From positions 1 to 45,490 of the IMG/VR virus record IMGVR_UViG_3300035182_000788: a stretch of 45,490 nucleotides of DNA. The stretch is one strand, 5' to 3'. Source of the stretch: a virus. Each line of letters begins with the position of its first letter. The stretch's first letter is position 1. The position numbers and the translations under genes are program-made. The notes under the pieces are model-generated. The model saw only the letters and a program-made list of their open reading frames with translations. It ran no database searches and had not been told where the DNA came from. Shown piece by piece: positions 24,280-34,290 of the stretch.

Positions 24280-26532
24280 TTAGAAGGCTTTTAGCCCAAC
24301 ATAGTTCAGGGCCGCAGCAACACCTGCTGTCGTGACGATAGCACGAACTTGCTCGGCGTAAACATTGTTGACCGTAAGCTGCACGGTCGAAGCGGTTACA
24401 GCCACCAGCGGCGCCCCAATATTGTACCAGGACACGCCGTTGTCGTCCGAGCCTTGAAGCTGCAGAGCCGGGGCCGTCGTAGTGATCGTCCCGGCCGAGA
24501 TCACAAGCTGCATGTTGCGGCAGGCCGAAAGCACAACCATGAACGCCGTGACCGCGTTCAACGCCTGTGCCGCAGTCAAGGTGCGGTCGAAGATCTTGCG
24601 AAGCGGCTGCGCGCTGTCGCTCGATTGCAGTCGGTTGATCGCGCGCGTGAAACTTGGCGTCGTACCCGAAACCGTCTGGACGTACCGCACGCGGTTGCCG
24701 GTCAACGGAAGCTTGGGTGAACGAAGGAAACCAACGGCTGTGATCCGCGGGAAGTGGTAAACGTCGAACCAGTTCGTGCCGCCGTCGTCCGATTCTTGGA
24801 TCACAACGTCAAGTGTCGGCGTCGTACCCGAAACCACCGTCACCGGAATATTCACTTCATACGAGCAACCGAACGTCGGTGTGATCGCTGCCGTCGTCGT
24901 GGTTGTCGTAAGGGCAGCGGATGCAACGTCAGCGATCGTGCCTGGAATATTCAGATTGGCCGCGGTCACCGATCCAACCGTTGTGACCGCCGTAACGGTC
25001 GAAACCGTCGTTACTGTCGTGACCGCCGTAACGGTGCCAACGGTTGTGAGCGTGCCGGCGCCGACGACGACTTGACTATTCGTGGGCGCTCCCAAGCGCG
25101 CCATGACGCCCTGAACGCTCAATACGGTGCCCGTCGTGGTGACTTGGACACGGACGTACTTGTAGCCGGCGGTGCTGGCGCGATACGAGCCGACAGCCGA
25201 GATCGTCAGCGCTGGCGCGGTCGTGCCGCCGGCAACATTGACGCCGATTGTGTCCCAGGTCGTCAACGACGGATCGTTGGTGCCTTGAACGGTCAAAACC
25301 GTCGTGGTCACGGCCGAAATCTGGATCCCGATTTCTTGGATGCCGGTGGTATCGAGCGGGCCGACCAGCGTTTGACCAGCCGTCACGGTGTAGAACCAGG
25401 GCAGCAGCATCGTGGCGCCGACCTGCCCATAAGCCACCATATCGACCGCAACAGTGCCCGACGTGTATGCAGTCATCGTCGCACGCAACTGGACGGACAC
25501 GGAGTTCGGTGCACCGACGACCCAAAGGCCCGTAGTCGTCGAAGTCTGCACGGTTTGCGCCGTTGCAGTCGTCGCCGGCATGGCGTTGATGTTCTGCCAG
25601 GATGCACCACCGTCGATCGACGATTGGAACGTCAGCGTACCGACAAACTGCGTAGTTACCGCTGCCGGGTTCGTCACCGACAGATAATAGCTGCAACCCC
25701 CTACGACGGTGAAAGCCACCGAGCCGTTCAGTGCTGCGATCGTGTTCGCGGCTGGCTTCGCAAAAAGCTGTGGCGGATTGGATTTGACCGGAATTGCCGG
25801 CTGGTCGGACGCCAAGACTTGCGACATTGAATTTGCCGACGTCTTTTGCCCGAGCGTTGCCGGAAGCTTCGCGCTCATTGCCGCAAGCGTTGCTTCGGTC
25901 GCCGCGCCGTTCAGCGTACCGAGATTTACCGTCGGCGTCGCTGCAAACGCGGGCAGGGTGCCAACGATCGTCGCGTTCACATTGTCGTCGATTGCGTTGA
26001 TGTTGCCCGACAGTGGCGCAGCGATGACTGCGCCTGTGTTGATGTTGACCCACACCGATGCCGAAACCGTCGGCGGAACTGCGACCATGTTGAGCGTGAT
26101 AATATGCTCGATCACGTCACCGACCGAATATCCCGTGCCGCCAGCCGTCGCGGTGTAGGATTGGGCGACAAGCTGGAGCCCTGAATTTTTCGACGCAGGT
26201 GTGACAGGTGCCGTCGGTGTTCCCGCAACGCCTGTCGAGACGTTGTAATACAGGAAAATACCGCCGCCCTGGTCCTGCATGATCCAGTAAACGCCATTGC
26301 TGTCGATCACAAGATTGTCGGCAAGGCTGGATCCGCCACCGCCACCGCCACCAGTCAACGGGACAACGGTCCCAATCGCATTCACGGTGCCCGCGATCAC
26401 GACGGCCACGGCCTTCGCACTCACCATTTCCGGCTGGTTGACGTTTGCCTGATTTATGTCGACGTCGCGAACCGCTGCGAACTTGTCGGGCGCGTTCGTG
26501 CCGTAAAATGGGGCGGACGGATTGATGGACAT
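24280..26532 (-). CDS. Large beta-rich structural protein, 750 aa
   Basis: The sequence is dominated by Val, Thr, Ala and Gly with predicted beta strands and little charge. It has a glycine run (PLTGGGGGGGSSL, residues ~59-70) and a Val-Thr block with TVTAVTTV units near residue 505. Repeated motifs of the kind PTLDVVIQESDDGGTNWFDV and ALQLQGSDDNGVSWYNIGAP indicate several similar discoidin- or Ig-like modules. It follows the coat terminator, so it is probably expressed separately from coat. Likely a head or tail decoration or fibre protein. Confidence 0.65.
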   Translation of the reverse strand: MSINPSAPFYGTNAPDKFAAVRDVDINQANVNQPEMVSAKAVAVVIAGTVNAIGTVVPLTGGGGGGGSSLADNLVIDSNGVYWIMQDQGGGIFLYYNVSTGVAGTPTAPVTPASKNSGLQLVAQSYTATAGGTGYSVGDVIEHIITLNMVAVPPTVSASVWVNINTGAVIAAPLSGNINAIDDNVNATIVGTLPAFAATPTVNLGTLNGAATEATLAAMSAKLPATLGQKTSANSMSQVLASDQPAIPVKSNPPQLFAKPAANTIAALNGSVAFTVVGGCSYYLSVTNPAAVTTQFVGTLTFQSSIDGGASWQNINAMPATTATAQTVQTSTTTGLWVVGAPNSVSVQLRATMTAYTSGTVAVDMVAYGQVGATMLLPWFYTVTAGQTLVGPLDTTGIQEIGIQISAVTTTVLTVQGTNDPSLTTWDTIGVNVAGGTTAPALTISAVGSYRASTAGYKYVRVQVTTTGTVLSVQGVMARLGAPTNSQVVVGAGTLTTVGTVTAVTTVTTVSTVTAVTTVGSVTAANLNIPGTIADVASAALTTTTTTAAITPTFGCSYEVNIPVTVVSGTTPTLDVVIQESDDGGTNWFDVYHFPRITAVGFLRSPKLPLTGNRVRYVQTVSGTTPSFTRAINRLQSSDSAQPLRKIFDRTLTAAQALNAVTAFMVVLSACRNMQLVISAGTITTTAPALQLQGSDDNGVSWYNIGAPLVAVTASTVQLTVNNVYAEQVRAIVTTAGVAAALNYVGLKAF

Positions 26533-26543
26533 GAAACAACTCC

Positions 26544-26587
26544 AAAAATAAGGCCCCTGCTCTGTCGCGGGCTACAGAACAGGGGCC
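26544..26587 (-). terminator. Rho-independent terminator after the coat gene
   Basis: On the minus strand GGCCCCTGTTCTGT pairs with ACAGAGCAGGGGCC (one G-T mismatch) around an 8-base loop and is followed by TTATTTTT. It lies 39 bases after the coat stop, a usual place to limit read-through from the most strongly expressed virion gene. Confidence 0.85.
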
Positions 26588-26625
26588 ACCAACCTTCGCC
26601 CGGAGAACTAGACGAAGTGCATCGC

Positions 26626-27942
26626 TTACGCGGTGCCGTTGATCCGCACCAGGCGGCGACGCTCGCGAATGTTGTAGTTCAGTGCGACGTCGAACCGGAC
26701 CCCGTGCTGCCCGGTGTAGAAGTCGCTGTGCTGCCACATGCGGACAGTCAGCGGGATCTTCGACAGCTTGCGGCGCATGGACGTGTCGGAAGCGGGCAGG
26801 ATCAACGGAACGGTGTTGACCACGATTGCTTCCTTCTGGATCGCGAGACGCGGCCCGTACTGCGTCGACGCGGTGCCCATGAACGTCAGCACGGCGTTGT
26901 CGGCCGGTGCAGCGTTCACGGTGGCATGCGCGGTGTTGATCGCCACGTTGTCGCCCACGTCCGAGCCGGGAACGATCATCGCCGGGAAGATGACCAGCGT
27001 TACCGCGCCGCCGCCCGAAGCCGTTGCTGCCGTAACGACGGTGAACTGCTGCAGACGTGCCGGATTGACCAGCGCTTGCTTCCGGTTGTCGTAGGCATAG
27101 ACGCCGGGGATGGTGAACACGTCACCAACCGCGTAAGTCGCTGCCGCACCGGCAGCGTCGCAAATCAGGGTCTGCGTCATGCGCAAGCCATTGCGCGTGC
27201 CGGCCTTGGCGACGTCGGCATAGTTGACGTCCTGCGCCGCGCCATTGATTGCCGTTGCGGCAGTCGCAGCGCGCGATCCGGTCTGTATCACGGGAAGCTG
27301 CTGGGTGAACATCGTCTTGATGCCGTTCACTTCGCCCGAGAAGCCCTTGCGATAGGCATTCATAACCGTGGCGTCGCCCGACAGGCCGATGACCTGATCG
27401 CCAAGCTGTTGCTTGTCGTAATAGTTCAGCACATAGGCGAGATCGTTATCCTCGACGCCCTCTTCCTTGAGCCGGGTGTAGCCGGCTGCGGCATCGGTCC
27501 ATGTGTTGATCGCGTCGCCGGACGTGCCGGTCCAGTTGTTGGAAGCCAGCGTCGCGCCACCGAGAATGTAGGCGTCGATCGATTCCGCCAGCGACGTCGC
27601 GGCGCCGAGCAAAGCCTTGCTCTCGCGCGCCTGGCCGATCGTGGTGATCTTGACGAAATCGCCCCAGCCCATGTTGGCGTTGAACGTGCCGGTGATCTCG
27701 AACAGTTCCGAGCCGAACACGGTGCCGTCGGTGCCGCCCGAGAGATCCTTCACACCGTTTTCGGTGCGGGTGATCCGATAGCGCGGCGTGACCTGTTCGA
27801 GAACCTGCAGACCGTTGCGGTCGTCCATTTCCCCGTCGTATTCGTTCCAAGTCACAATGTCGGACGTGACCAGGTTGTTCTGCAAGGTCATTGCGAACAT
27901 GTTCAGAACCAGCTTTTGCTGTTCGGCAGTAACGGCACCCAT
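26626..27942 (-). CDS. Major capsid (coat) protein, P22 coat-like, 438 aa
   Basis: ATG 27942 (MGAVTAEQQKLVLNMFAM) has AAGGAAGGG upstream; an in-frame start 75 bases earlier lacks it. The pattern follows the P22 coat family: N-terminal helix, TFNANMGWGDFVKITTIGQA region, and the C-terminal signature TGQHGVRFDVALNYNIRERR. The HK97-like fold builds the T=7 shell. It follows scaffold directly and is followed by a strong terminator. Confidence 0.85.
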   Translation of the reverse strand: MGAVTAEQQKLVLNMFAMTLQNNLVTSDIVTWNEYDGEMDDRNGLQVLEQVTPRYRITRTENGVKDLSGGTDGTVFGSELFEITGTFNANMGWGDFVKITTIGQARESKALLGAATSLAESIDAYILGGATLASNNWTGTSGDAINTWTDAAAGYTRLKEEGVEDNDLAYVLNYYDKQQLGDQVIGLSGDATVMNAYRKGFSGEVNGIKTMFTQQLPVIQTGSRAATAATAINGAAQDVNYADVAKAGTRNGLRMTQTLICDAAGAAATYAVGDVFTIPGVYAYDNRKQALVNPARLQQFTVVTAATASGGGAVTLVIFPAMIVPGSDVGDNVAINTAHATVNAAPADNAVLTFMGTASTQYGPRLAIQKEAIVVNTVPLILPASDTSMRRKLSKIPLTVRMWQHSDFYTGQHGVRFDVALNYNIRERRRLVRINGTA

Positions 27943-27991
27943 GAGAGATCCCTTCCTTGAAAAGCCGGTCGGGATCTCCCTTACGGCGAAA

Positions 27992-29134
27992 CTATCTACG
28001 TCCGTTGCGTTGTTCATCCTGACGGACCAGCTTCTCGAAATCGTCGAGATTGTCGGTCGCCGGGCTGATACTCACCCTCGAATTTCCACCGCGGGTCCGT
28101 GTCGTCGGGGGCGTGGGTGCCCCGGGAAGTCTGCGCCGCGTGATCCGATCTTGGATTTCGGTGTTCTTCCGGTCGATGTAGCGAACCTGCTGAATATCGC
28201 TCATATTGAACAGCTTTTCGGCTTCGGCAGGGTTTTTCGCGAGATTGTAGAGGATCCGTGCCCCATGCTCGATCTCGGGATCTGACGCAGCTTCGAAAGC
28301 TGTTTTCGACAGTTGCCACTTGGTTTTCATGGTGACTTCCTCGAAGTCATCATAAATTGCCGAGCCCTTTTCCAGCGTCGACTTTACCGTCGCCGCAAGC
28401 TTTTCTTGCTCGGCCTTCTGGCCTTCTGTCTGCTGGTTTTCCTGCTGACGTTGCAGGTCCGCGTCGGCTCGTTCGGCCAGCTTTTTTTCAGCTGTCCAAT
28501 TGATCCGGTCCTCGACATATTGGGCGTCCAGGTGCCCCAGCGGGTATTTGGTCTGATCCAACGGATCCGGCCCCGGCCCCAGCTTGTCGACGTTATTACT
28601 TGGTGCCTGGCCGGCTGGCAAGCCCGTTTTTTCCAGCGCTGCAAGGCGGGCGTCGATCGCCGCCGTATCGAGCCGTGCAAGGCGCGCTTCGGCTTCCCGG
28701 GCACGCTGCAAATACTCGGAACGCTCGCGCTTGAGCCGCTTCATTCGGCCTTCGGCGGTTTCCCTTTTTCCGCTGGTTTCGTCATCCCCATCGTCTTGAT
28801 CGCCGCCCTGATCTTCTCCCTGATCGTCGCCCGCGTCGCCATCATCTTCGCCAGATACGCGGCCGAGATCGAGATCGAGATCATCATCGTCAGCACCAGC
28901 CCAGCCACCAGCATTTCCGCCATCCCCTGCGCCCTGATCGCCTGCATCGGCACCAGCCGCAGCGGCAGGTGCAGCAGACGCAGCAGCAGCAGGTGCCGCG
29001 GCTGGCTTCGGTGGCGCACGGCGCGCAGTTTTTGCCGGCTTGGCGGCTTCGGCCGCTACCAGGTTGGCGTCGCCTACCTGAACTTCTCCCGCGTTGGCAA
29101 AAGCCGTGAATTCGCTGTCATCTGTCCCGCTCAT
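27992..29134 (-). CDS. Scaffolding protein, 380 aa
   Basis: It lies between portal and coat. It is highly acidic and low in complexity in the first half (ADDDDLDLDLGRVSGEDDGD, residues ~80-100), then a long helical, coiled-coil region rich in Lys/Arg/Glu/Gln (RMKRLKRERSEYLQRAREAE). The C-terminus is basic, as needed to bind coat. It would guide procapsid assembly and leave before DNA entry. The start overlaps the portal stop (ATGA). Confidence 0.8.
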   Translation of the reverse strand: MSGTDDSEFTAFANAGEVQVGDANLVAAEAAKPAKTARRAPPKPAAAPAAAASAAPAAAAGADAGDQGAGDGGNAGGWAGADDDDLDLDLGRVSGEDDGDAGDDQGEDQGGDQDDGDDETSGKRETAEGRMKRLKRERSEYLQRAREAEARLARLDTAAIDARLAALEKTGLPAGQAPSNNVDKLGPGPDPLDQTKYPLGHLDAQYVEDRINWTAEKKLAERADADLQRQQENQQTEGQKAEQEKLAATVKSTLEKGSAIYDDFEEVTMKTKWQLSKTAFEAASDPEIEHGARILYNLAKNPAEAEKLFNMSDIQQVRYIDRKNTEIQDRITRRRLPGAPTPPTTRTRGGNSRVSISPATDNLDDFEKLVRQDEQRNGRR

Positions 29135-31365
29135 TGTGTTACTCCATTCGTGCTGTCTTGCGACTGATCGGCTGATCCTTCGCTATCCTGGCCGTCTCCG
29201 TCGGCCGGCGGATTTGCTGCAATTGCCGTAGTGGCGCTCGCATTGGCGTTCGCTGCGTTTCCGGCCGCGACCGTCTGGTGGGTTTTTGCCAAGGCCATAA
29301 TCACGTCGAGCGCGTGCTGACGATCTTCGGCCGAGAGCGTGTTGTGCTGATCGAGCGCATCGAGCGCGACCTTCAATTGGGCCGTCTCGTTTTGCTGGGC
29401 GACGTGATCCTGACGCGAATGTGCGTCGAGAACCGCCTTGTACGCCTGTGCGACCGACAGATGCCCGCGCGCTTCCGCTTCCGACGTTTTCGCGTTCATG
29501 TTCGCGAGTTTCGTCTGCAGTTCGAGCAATTGAACCTTCTGCTGCATTTCCTGGCTCTGCTGGTTTTGCGCCTGCATGGCCTTCATTTCTTCGGTCATTT
29601 CGTCTGGCGGGATCATGCCCGGGGGCAGCAGCATCTTCGCACGGCGCGCGAATTCGATCGACATGGGCCAATCTTGCGCTTCTGCGACCAGATCGATGAA
29701 ATTGCCTGCAACCTGCGGCAGCGCGTTGACGAAGCCCATCATTTGCTCGGCCGCAAGCTGGCGCTTGGTTTCGCTGGCCGGGCCCACGGTCACGGTCACG
29801 TTGTATTTGCCCATCGTGACGTCCGAATTCGGATCCGACGGATCATTGATCGTGATCGTATCGATCTTGCTGTCTGCGCCCATGATCGTCTCGACACGCA
29901 TCGTGTCGTAGTAATCGGGGATCAATTCGTTGATGTTGACTGCGCAGCGTTCGTCGGCAATTCGCGCGCGATCGGTGTAAATGTACGTGCCGACGTCCGA
30001 AACCGCCGACCGCTTCTGGATCGCCACGCCGGAAACTTCGTTCGACGGCATGCCAAGCGACGCTTCGTGTAGGTTCGAAATATCCTTGAGATCCTGCGTG
30101 GACGCGCCGGCTTCGTTGACCAAGGCAGCGTCGATCGCCGGGGGCGGAATGTGGATCGGCGCGGTTTCCCCGTCGTTGTAATAGAGGAACGGATCGGCCG
30201 AGACAGGCGAGCGGCGCCATTTGGCTTCGTGACCCTTCACCGCGTCGGGTGTCGTCAGCCACTTGTTCCGCGGCGCCGCGACAAGCTGTTCCGCGATCGT
30301 CGAGCGCCAATAGTTGTGCAACCGCTGCGGATCTTTGAGATTGCGGATCAAGCCCCAGCGATAGACGCGCTCGCCATCGTTCACTTCCCAGCCGGAAACA
30401 CGGTAAACCGGGATCGAGGAACAGTTCAGATTGTACGGGCCTTCAAGAATTTCGTTGCCCGAGCAAACGTAAAGCTGCGCAAAGCGCTTGGGCACTTCAC
30501 GAATATAAGGTTTGCCATCGGGACGTACCGCGACGTAGGTGGAATACTCGTATTCTTCCATTTCGGTGACGTCATGGACCGTGCCGTCTTTATACAGCGC
30601 GAGAACCTTGAAACCGTCCGTGACCATGCGCCAATAACTGACGATCCGAACGGTATCTTCCTGCATCCAGAAGCCGGATTGGTTCCAAGTGCTGTCACCA
30701 TAGAAGGACGTTTCGCTCGCCCAAGGCCAGCGCTGGGTGTATTCCTGCTGTGGAATATCCTCACCCACGAACGCGAACTGGCAATCCTTGCCCGACGGCT
30801 CGATCCCCAGCGGATCGAACACCGCAGCATAGGGATCGTAGATCGCGTTCAGGTTGATTTGCTGTTCGAAAACGTCGTCGTTGCAGTAGTCGACCGACAG
30901 GTAAAACGCACCCTGTCCGCCGATAATTTGATACTTGGCGGCTTCCGAGCGTGCGAATTCGGCGTTCGAATTCTTGAAAATGTTGCGGATCAAGCCTTCG
31001 CGAATGTTGGCAATCCCCTTGTCGCTGCCCTTGTCGGGCAGGACGCGGATCTCCGTTTCGTTCATCAGCCTGTCACCAATGACTTGTGCCAGGAAGGCCA
31101 CCAGCCGGTTGAACGTCAGTGTCGGCTTTTTCTCGTTGATCCGGCGCTGGCGGACGATCGGATCCCATTGCTTGTCGCCCACGACGAAACCAGCATCATC
31201 CTTGCCGGCGATGATGTTGTGTTCGTTGTACGAATAACCCCACTCGTACTTTTTGCGCATGTCGTTCAGGAAATCCGACGTCGTGTCGAACCCCTTCGGG
31301 ATCTTGACGGGCTTTTTCTGTGGCGCCAGATCTTCGGCGTTGATGCTATCGCGCAGACCAGCCAT
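29131..31365 (-). CDS. Portal protein, P22 gp1-like, 744 aa
   Basis: The length and pattern match P22-type portals (P22: 725 residues). The core includes YRVSGWEVNDGERVYRWGLI and RNLKDPQRLHNYWRSTIAEQ, a conserved stretch of this family. The C-terminal part is a helical barrel-like region rich in Gln/Ala/Lys (MQAQNQQSQEMQQKVQLLEL). Twelve copies form the DNA channel at one capsid vertex. It is preceded by an HNH gene inserted after terminase. Confidence 0.9.
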   Translation of the reverse strand: MAGLRDSINAEDLAPQKKPVKIPKGFDTTSDFLNDMRKKYEWGYSYNEHNIIAGKDDAGFVVGDKQWDPIVRQRRINEKKPTLTFNRLVAFLAQVIGDRLMNETEIRVLPDKGSDKGIANIREGLIRNIFKNSNAEFARSEAAKYQIIGGQGAFYLSVDYCNDDVFEQQINLNAIYDPYAAVFDPLGIEPSGKDCQFAFVGEDIPQQEYTQRWPWASETSFYGDSTWNQSGFWMQEDTVRIVSYWRMVTDGFKVLALYKDGTVHDVTEMEEYEYSTYVAVRPDGKPYIREVPKRFAQLYVCSGNEILEGPYNLNCSSIPVYRVSGWEVNDGERVYRWGLIRNLKDPQRLHNYWRSTIAEQLVAAPRNKWLTTPDAVKGHEAKWRRSPVSADPFLYYNDGETAPIHIPPPAIDAALVNEAGASTQDLKDISNLHEASLGMPSNEVSGVAIQKRSAVSDVGTYIYTDRARIADERCAVNINELIPDYYDTMRVETIMGADSKIDTITINDPSDPNSDVTMGKYNVTVTVGPASETKRQLAAEQMMGFVNALPQVAGNFIDLVAEAQDWPMSIEFARRAKMLLPPGMIPPDEMTEEMKAMQAQNQQSQEMQQKVQLLELQTKLANMNAKTSEAEARGHLSVAQAYKAVLDAHSRQDHVAQQNETAQLKVALDALDQHNTLSAEDRQHALDVIMALAKTHQTVAAGNAANANASATTAIAANPPADGDGQDSEGSADQSQDSTNGVTQ

Positions 31366-31368
31366 TTG

Positions 31369-31695
31369 TCATCCCCGTTTTCTGTAGCCGGTACGGCCGC
31401 GCATTGTGCCGTGAACCTTGGCGTCGTCCATGTTTTGTTGATGGGTGGCCCATCGAAGGTGTCGCTTGTTGATGCACGGGGCGTTACCACACCTATGCGC
31501 CGCCTCAAAGCCATCCGGCGCAGGGCCGTAAACCTTCTCGCAAACGTACCTGTGAGTATAGAAATTATGCTGTTTGCCGTGATGCCACAAGGAAAAATGC
31601 CCGTAGGGTGTTCCTGCGCGCAGAGCAAAGGGCCACAGAATACAATCGTCGGTTTCTGCTGCAATTGCTGCGTTTATGAAATGGATGCGTCGCAC
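31369..31695 (-). CDS. HNH endonuclease between terminase and portal, 108 aa
   Basis: The HNH_3-like core has YTHRYVCEKVYGP, then AAHRCGNAPCINKRHLRWAT (His, Cys pair, Asn and HL). The GTG start at 31695 shares one base with the terminase stop (TAGTG). It stops four bases before the portal start. It is the third free-standing HNH gene here and interrupts the terminase-portal pair, a recurrent site for such genes; HNH proteins near terminase can also aid packaging in some phages. Confidence 0.8.
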   Translation of the reverse strand: MRRIHFINAAIAAETDDCILWPFALRAGTPYGHFSLWHHGKQHNFYTHRYVCEKVYGPAPDGFEAAHRCGNAPCINKRHLRWATHQQNMDDAKVHGTMRGRTGYRKRG

Positions 31696-33728
31696 TAGCC
31701 CATCCAGGAAGTTGCATCGGAGGGGGCGTCGTAATAATCGTCGTCGAGCGCCGGCCCGCCGTTGTGTCCGAGGCCGTCGGGGTTGCCCATTCCCCAACCC
31801 TTTACCACTTTCGGCTTGCTCCAACTGTCAAAGAATTCCTGAACTGCAAAGGTCAGCGCACAGGCATCCGATAGGTCGCTCGATCGCAGCCCGCGAGCCT
31901 TCATGTCGGTTTTGCTTTCCAGCAGCCAATCGTTGTTGGCGCGGTACTTGATCTTGGGCCCTACAATGTCGGTTGCGAGATCGTCGTCGTCTGGGATCGA
32001 ACCACCTTCGACCAGCCAGACGCGGAAACGCTCGTAGATCTCGGCGCGGACGTTCCACGGGCCGGCGCGCTTCGGCGTGGCCTTCTTGAACTTCGACGTG
32101 CCGCCGAAATCGATACCCTTGATAAGTTCGAAATATTTCCGATTCTGGTTGCGCAGCGCCGACACAATGGCTGCACCCATCGAGCCGCGATCGATACAAA
32201 CACGGTTCGGATGGTATTCCTCGATCAACTGCGCGATCCAGGCCACCGCTTCGTCGTGTTCCAGCTTGTTGCGCACCAAGATCTTGACGATCTTGTCGCC
32301 GCGCCGGAAAGCTGCTGCGAAGCGGTCGCCACCGCCGCCGGCCGGATCAATGCCGAGGATCAACGGTGCGTCGGGATCTTCGAAGTGCCGTTTGCGAGCG
32401 CGCAGGACGATCGCGGGCTTGATAAAGCTGTCAATGTCGGCGCTCGAAAATGCTTCTACGACGTCGATCGGGTATTCCTGCCGGAATTTTCCTTCCGAAC
32501 CTAGTTCGTGGATCTTCGATCGGCGCCACAGCATTTGCTCATTCGAGAGCCCATGCAGTTCCTGATATTCGGCTTCGGAAAGCCCGCCTTCCTCTTCCGC
32601 TTCCTGTATCGGGACGAATTCACCATGCTCGACGTATTCTTTTTGCACGGTCCACGGCACGAAGGCAGCGCGGTACCGGCCGATTTTCTTCATCGCGTCC
32701 ATGTAGCGCTTGTGGAATTCGCCAAGCGGGCCAGCCGACGTCGTTTCCAGCCAAATTTCAGATGGGGCCTTTACCCATCCTTCAATCGTTCCAATTCCCC
32801 GCTCAAACGGCAGAGGATCACGCGGTTCGGTCCACAGGACGCCCCACACACCGCGCACTTCATCCACGGCTTGAACAGATGCAGAGAAATGATCGGGTGC
32901 GTTTGTCCACCAGGCGACTTCGGATCCGTGGAAAAACGACACGCCGCCACCACGTCCGCCAGCTTTTTGCCCTGCGGTGGCGACGGTGTAAGTGGATCCG
33001 CGCTTGGGGAATTCCAGTTCTTTAGCATTGTCCGTACCCACCTTTGGCGGGAAGGGATGCTTTTCCTGCATCAGCGCCGTCATGTCGAACAGCTTGCTTG
33101 ATGCCGTCATTTCGTGGGACAGAATGTAGATATTTTGCCGGTCCCACAGCGTTGCACGCCAATAGCCGCGGGCTGCAACCATCGTCGAAAAGCCCTGCCG
33201 CCGGCCCTTCAAGCCCGCCAGACGAACCCAGCCTTCGGCTTCAAGCTGCGCGTCGGCTGCAGCCAGCAGAATTTCCTGCGCTTCGTTCAGGATCAAGGGC
33301 TCAAGGTCGCCGGCCTTGGTGCGGATCTTGAGCGCTTGCCGGGCAAACAGCCGAAAATTTGCTTTCCAGCGTACCACCGTCAGGACCATGTACCGCGCGC
33401 GAACTTCGTCGACGGACATGCCTGCATCGGCGGCGATCTGTGGGATATTCAAGGCCACGCGTAAGCGATCTTGGCAGGGCATCAGAAAATCCTTGGGTGT
33501 GGTGGGCAGGCGCGTCGCGGCTGGATTGACATGGGCCTGAAATGGCTTTTGTTCGACGCCGCCATACTCTTTCAGCGTCCAGATGATGAATTCGATATTC
33601 TCGTTGAAACACGCCCCGAGCATCACCGCGGCCTTTGCCACGTCGTCGCCGGTTGCGTTCACAAGATCTTCGTAGTGGATTTGGAGCGTGGTTCCCAGGC
33701 GCTTGCTGGCTTCACGACGGGCGCTCAT
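31695..33728 (-). CDS. Terminase large subunit, 677 aa
   Basis: The ATPase domain has a Walker-A-like GLKGRRQGFST (residues ~166-176) and a long Trp-rich region. The nuclease domain begins LILGIDPAGGGGDRFAAAFR (~453), with RVCIDRGSMGAAIV following; the acidic residues fit the RNase H-like terminase nuclease. It drives DNA into the procapsid and cuts it. Its ATG overlaps the stop of the preceding LEYDL gene (ATGA). The size is above the usual 450-600 residues because of a long N-terminal region. Confidence 0.9.
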   Translation of the reverse strand: MSARREASKRLGTTLQIHYEDLVNATGDDVAKAAVMLGACFNENIEFIIWTLKEYGGVEQKPFQAHVNPAATRLPTTPKDFLMPCQDRLRVALNIPQIAADAGMSVDEVRARYMVLTVVRWKANFRLFARQALKIRTKAGDLEPLILNEAQEILLAAADAQLEAEGWVRLAGLKGRRQGFSTMVAARGYWRATLWDRQNIYILSHEMTASSKLFDMTALMQEKHPFPPKVGTDNAKELEFPKRGSTYTVATAGQKAGGRGGGVSFFHGSEVAWWTNAPDHFSASVQAVDEVRGVWGVLWTEPRDPLPFERGIGTIEGWVKAPSEIWLETTSAGPLGEFHKRYMDAMKKIGRYRAAFVPWTVQKEYVEHGEFVPIQEAEEEGGLSEAEYQELHGLSNEQMLWRRSKIHELGSEGKFRQEYPIDVVEAFSSADIDSFIKPAIVLRARKRHFEDPDAPLILGIDPAGGGGDRFAAAFRRGDKIVKILVRNKLEHDEAVAWIAQLIEEYHPNRVCIDRGSMGAAIVSALRNQNRKYFELIKGIDFGGTSKFKKATPKRAGPWNVRAEIYERFRVWLVEGGSIPDDDDLATDIVGPKIKYRANNDWLLESKTDMKARGLRSSDLSDACALTFAVQEFFDSWSKPKVVKGWGMGNPDGLGHNGGPALDDDYYDAPSDATSWMG

Positions 33729-33931
33729 AGGTCATACTCCAACGCAGCCGCTTCAACTTCGTCCAAGGTTTTCGGAAGTGGCTGGCCGTCGATCGTGGCG
33801 GCAGCGGCTCGCAGATCGTCGACAATGCCGGTACCCATCCAAGGATATTTGCGGTCGGTGCAGAGCGCGTCGGCAAATCGGTGTAGTCGGCCGGAAAGCC
33901 CCGCAGCTTTCCCATGTGGATTTTCATACAT
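33725..33931 (-). CDS. Small protein ending LEYDL, upstream of terminase, 68 aa
   Basis: It begins MYENPHGKAAGLSGRLHRFA and ends DEVEAAALEYDL. GGAGTATGACCTATGA at its end is the terminase start region. It is short and helical with no known family. The place between a putative small terminase and the large one suggests a packaging accessory role. The coupling sequence is almost the same as that on the opposite arm at 262-279. Confidence 0.7.
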   Translation of the reverse strand: MYENPHGKAAGLSGRLHRFADALCTDRKYPWMGTGIVDDLRAAAATIDGQPLPKTLDEVEAAALEYDL

Positions 33932-33951
33932 CGCAGGTTCTCCGTCTGCGG

Positions 33952-34290
33952 TTAAAGGTCGTAGAATTCCCCGTCGCTGACTTCGGTGTAGTCGGCAAGT
34001 GCCAACTGCGAATTCTGCCGTTCGAGCCGGTCAATGGCATCATCGATCGTCAGCGTGCCGGAAACGTCGACTTGCTGCGAGCGCGAGATCATCTTGGGGA
34101 AAAGCTTGGTGTAGAAGTCGGTCGGATTCTGGTCCGCCCAAGTTTTCATGCGGTCGGCTCCGCCAATTGCCTCAAAGCAATGCATGACTGCGGCACCCGC
34201 GTACCGACCGACATGCTGGTATTGCTCTGCCGAGATCGCGGGGAGCCCCGAGATTGCTCGAACAACAGGAAGGCGGCTATCTTCACTCAT
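33952..34290 (-). CDS. Putative terminase small subunit, 112 aa
   Basis: The segments FEAIGGADRMKTWADQNPTD, FYTKLFPKMISRSQQVDVSG and TIDDAIDRLER resemble proteins commonly found just before large terminases, which recognise DNA and stimulate the motor. There is no obvious helix-turn-helix. It ends GEFYDL, a variant of the recurrent C-terminus, but its stop does not overlap the next start. Confidence 0.6.
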   Translation of the reverse strand: MSEDSRLPVVRAISGLPAISAEQYQHVGRYAGAAVMHCFEAIGGADRMKTWADQNPTDFYTKLFPKMISRSQQVDVSGTLTIDDAIDRLERQNSQLALADYTEVSDGEFYDL

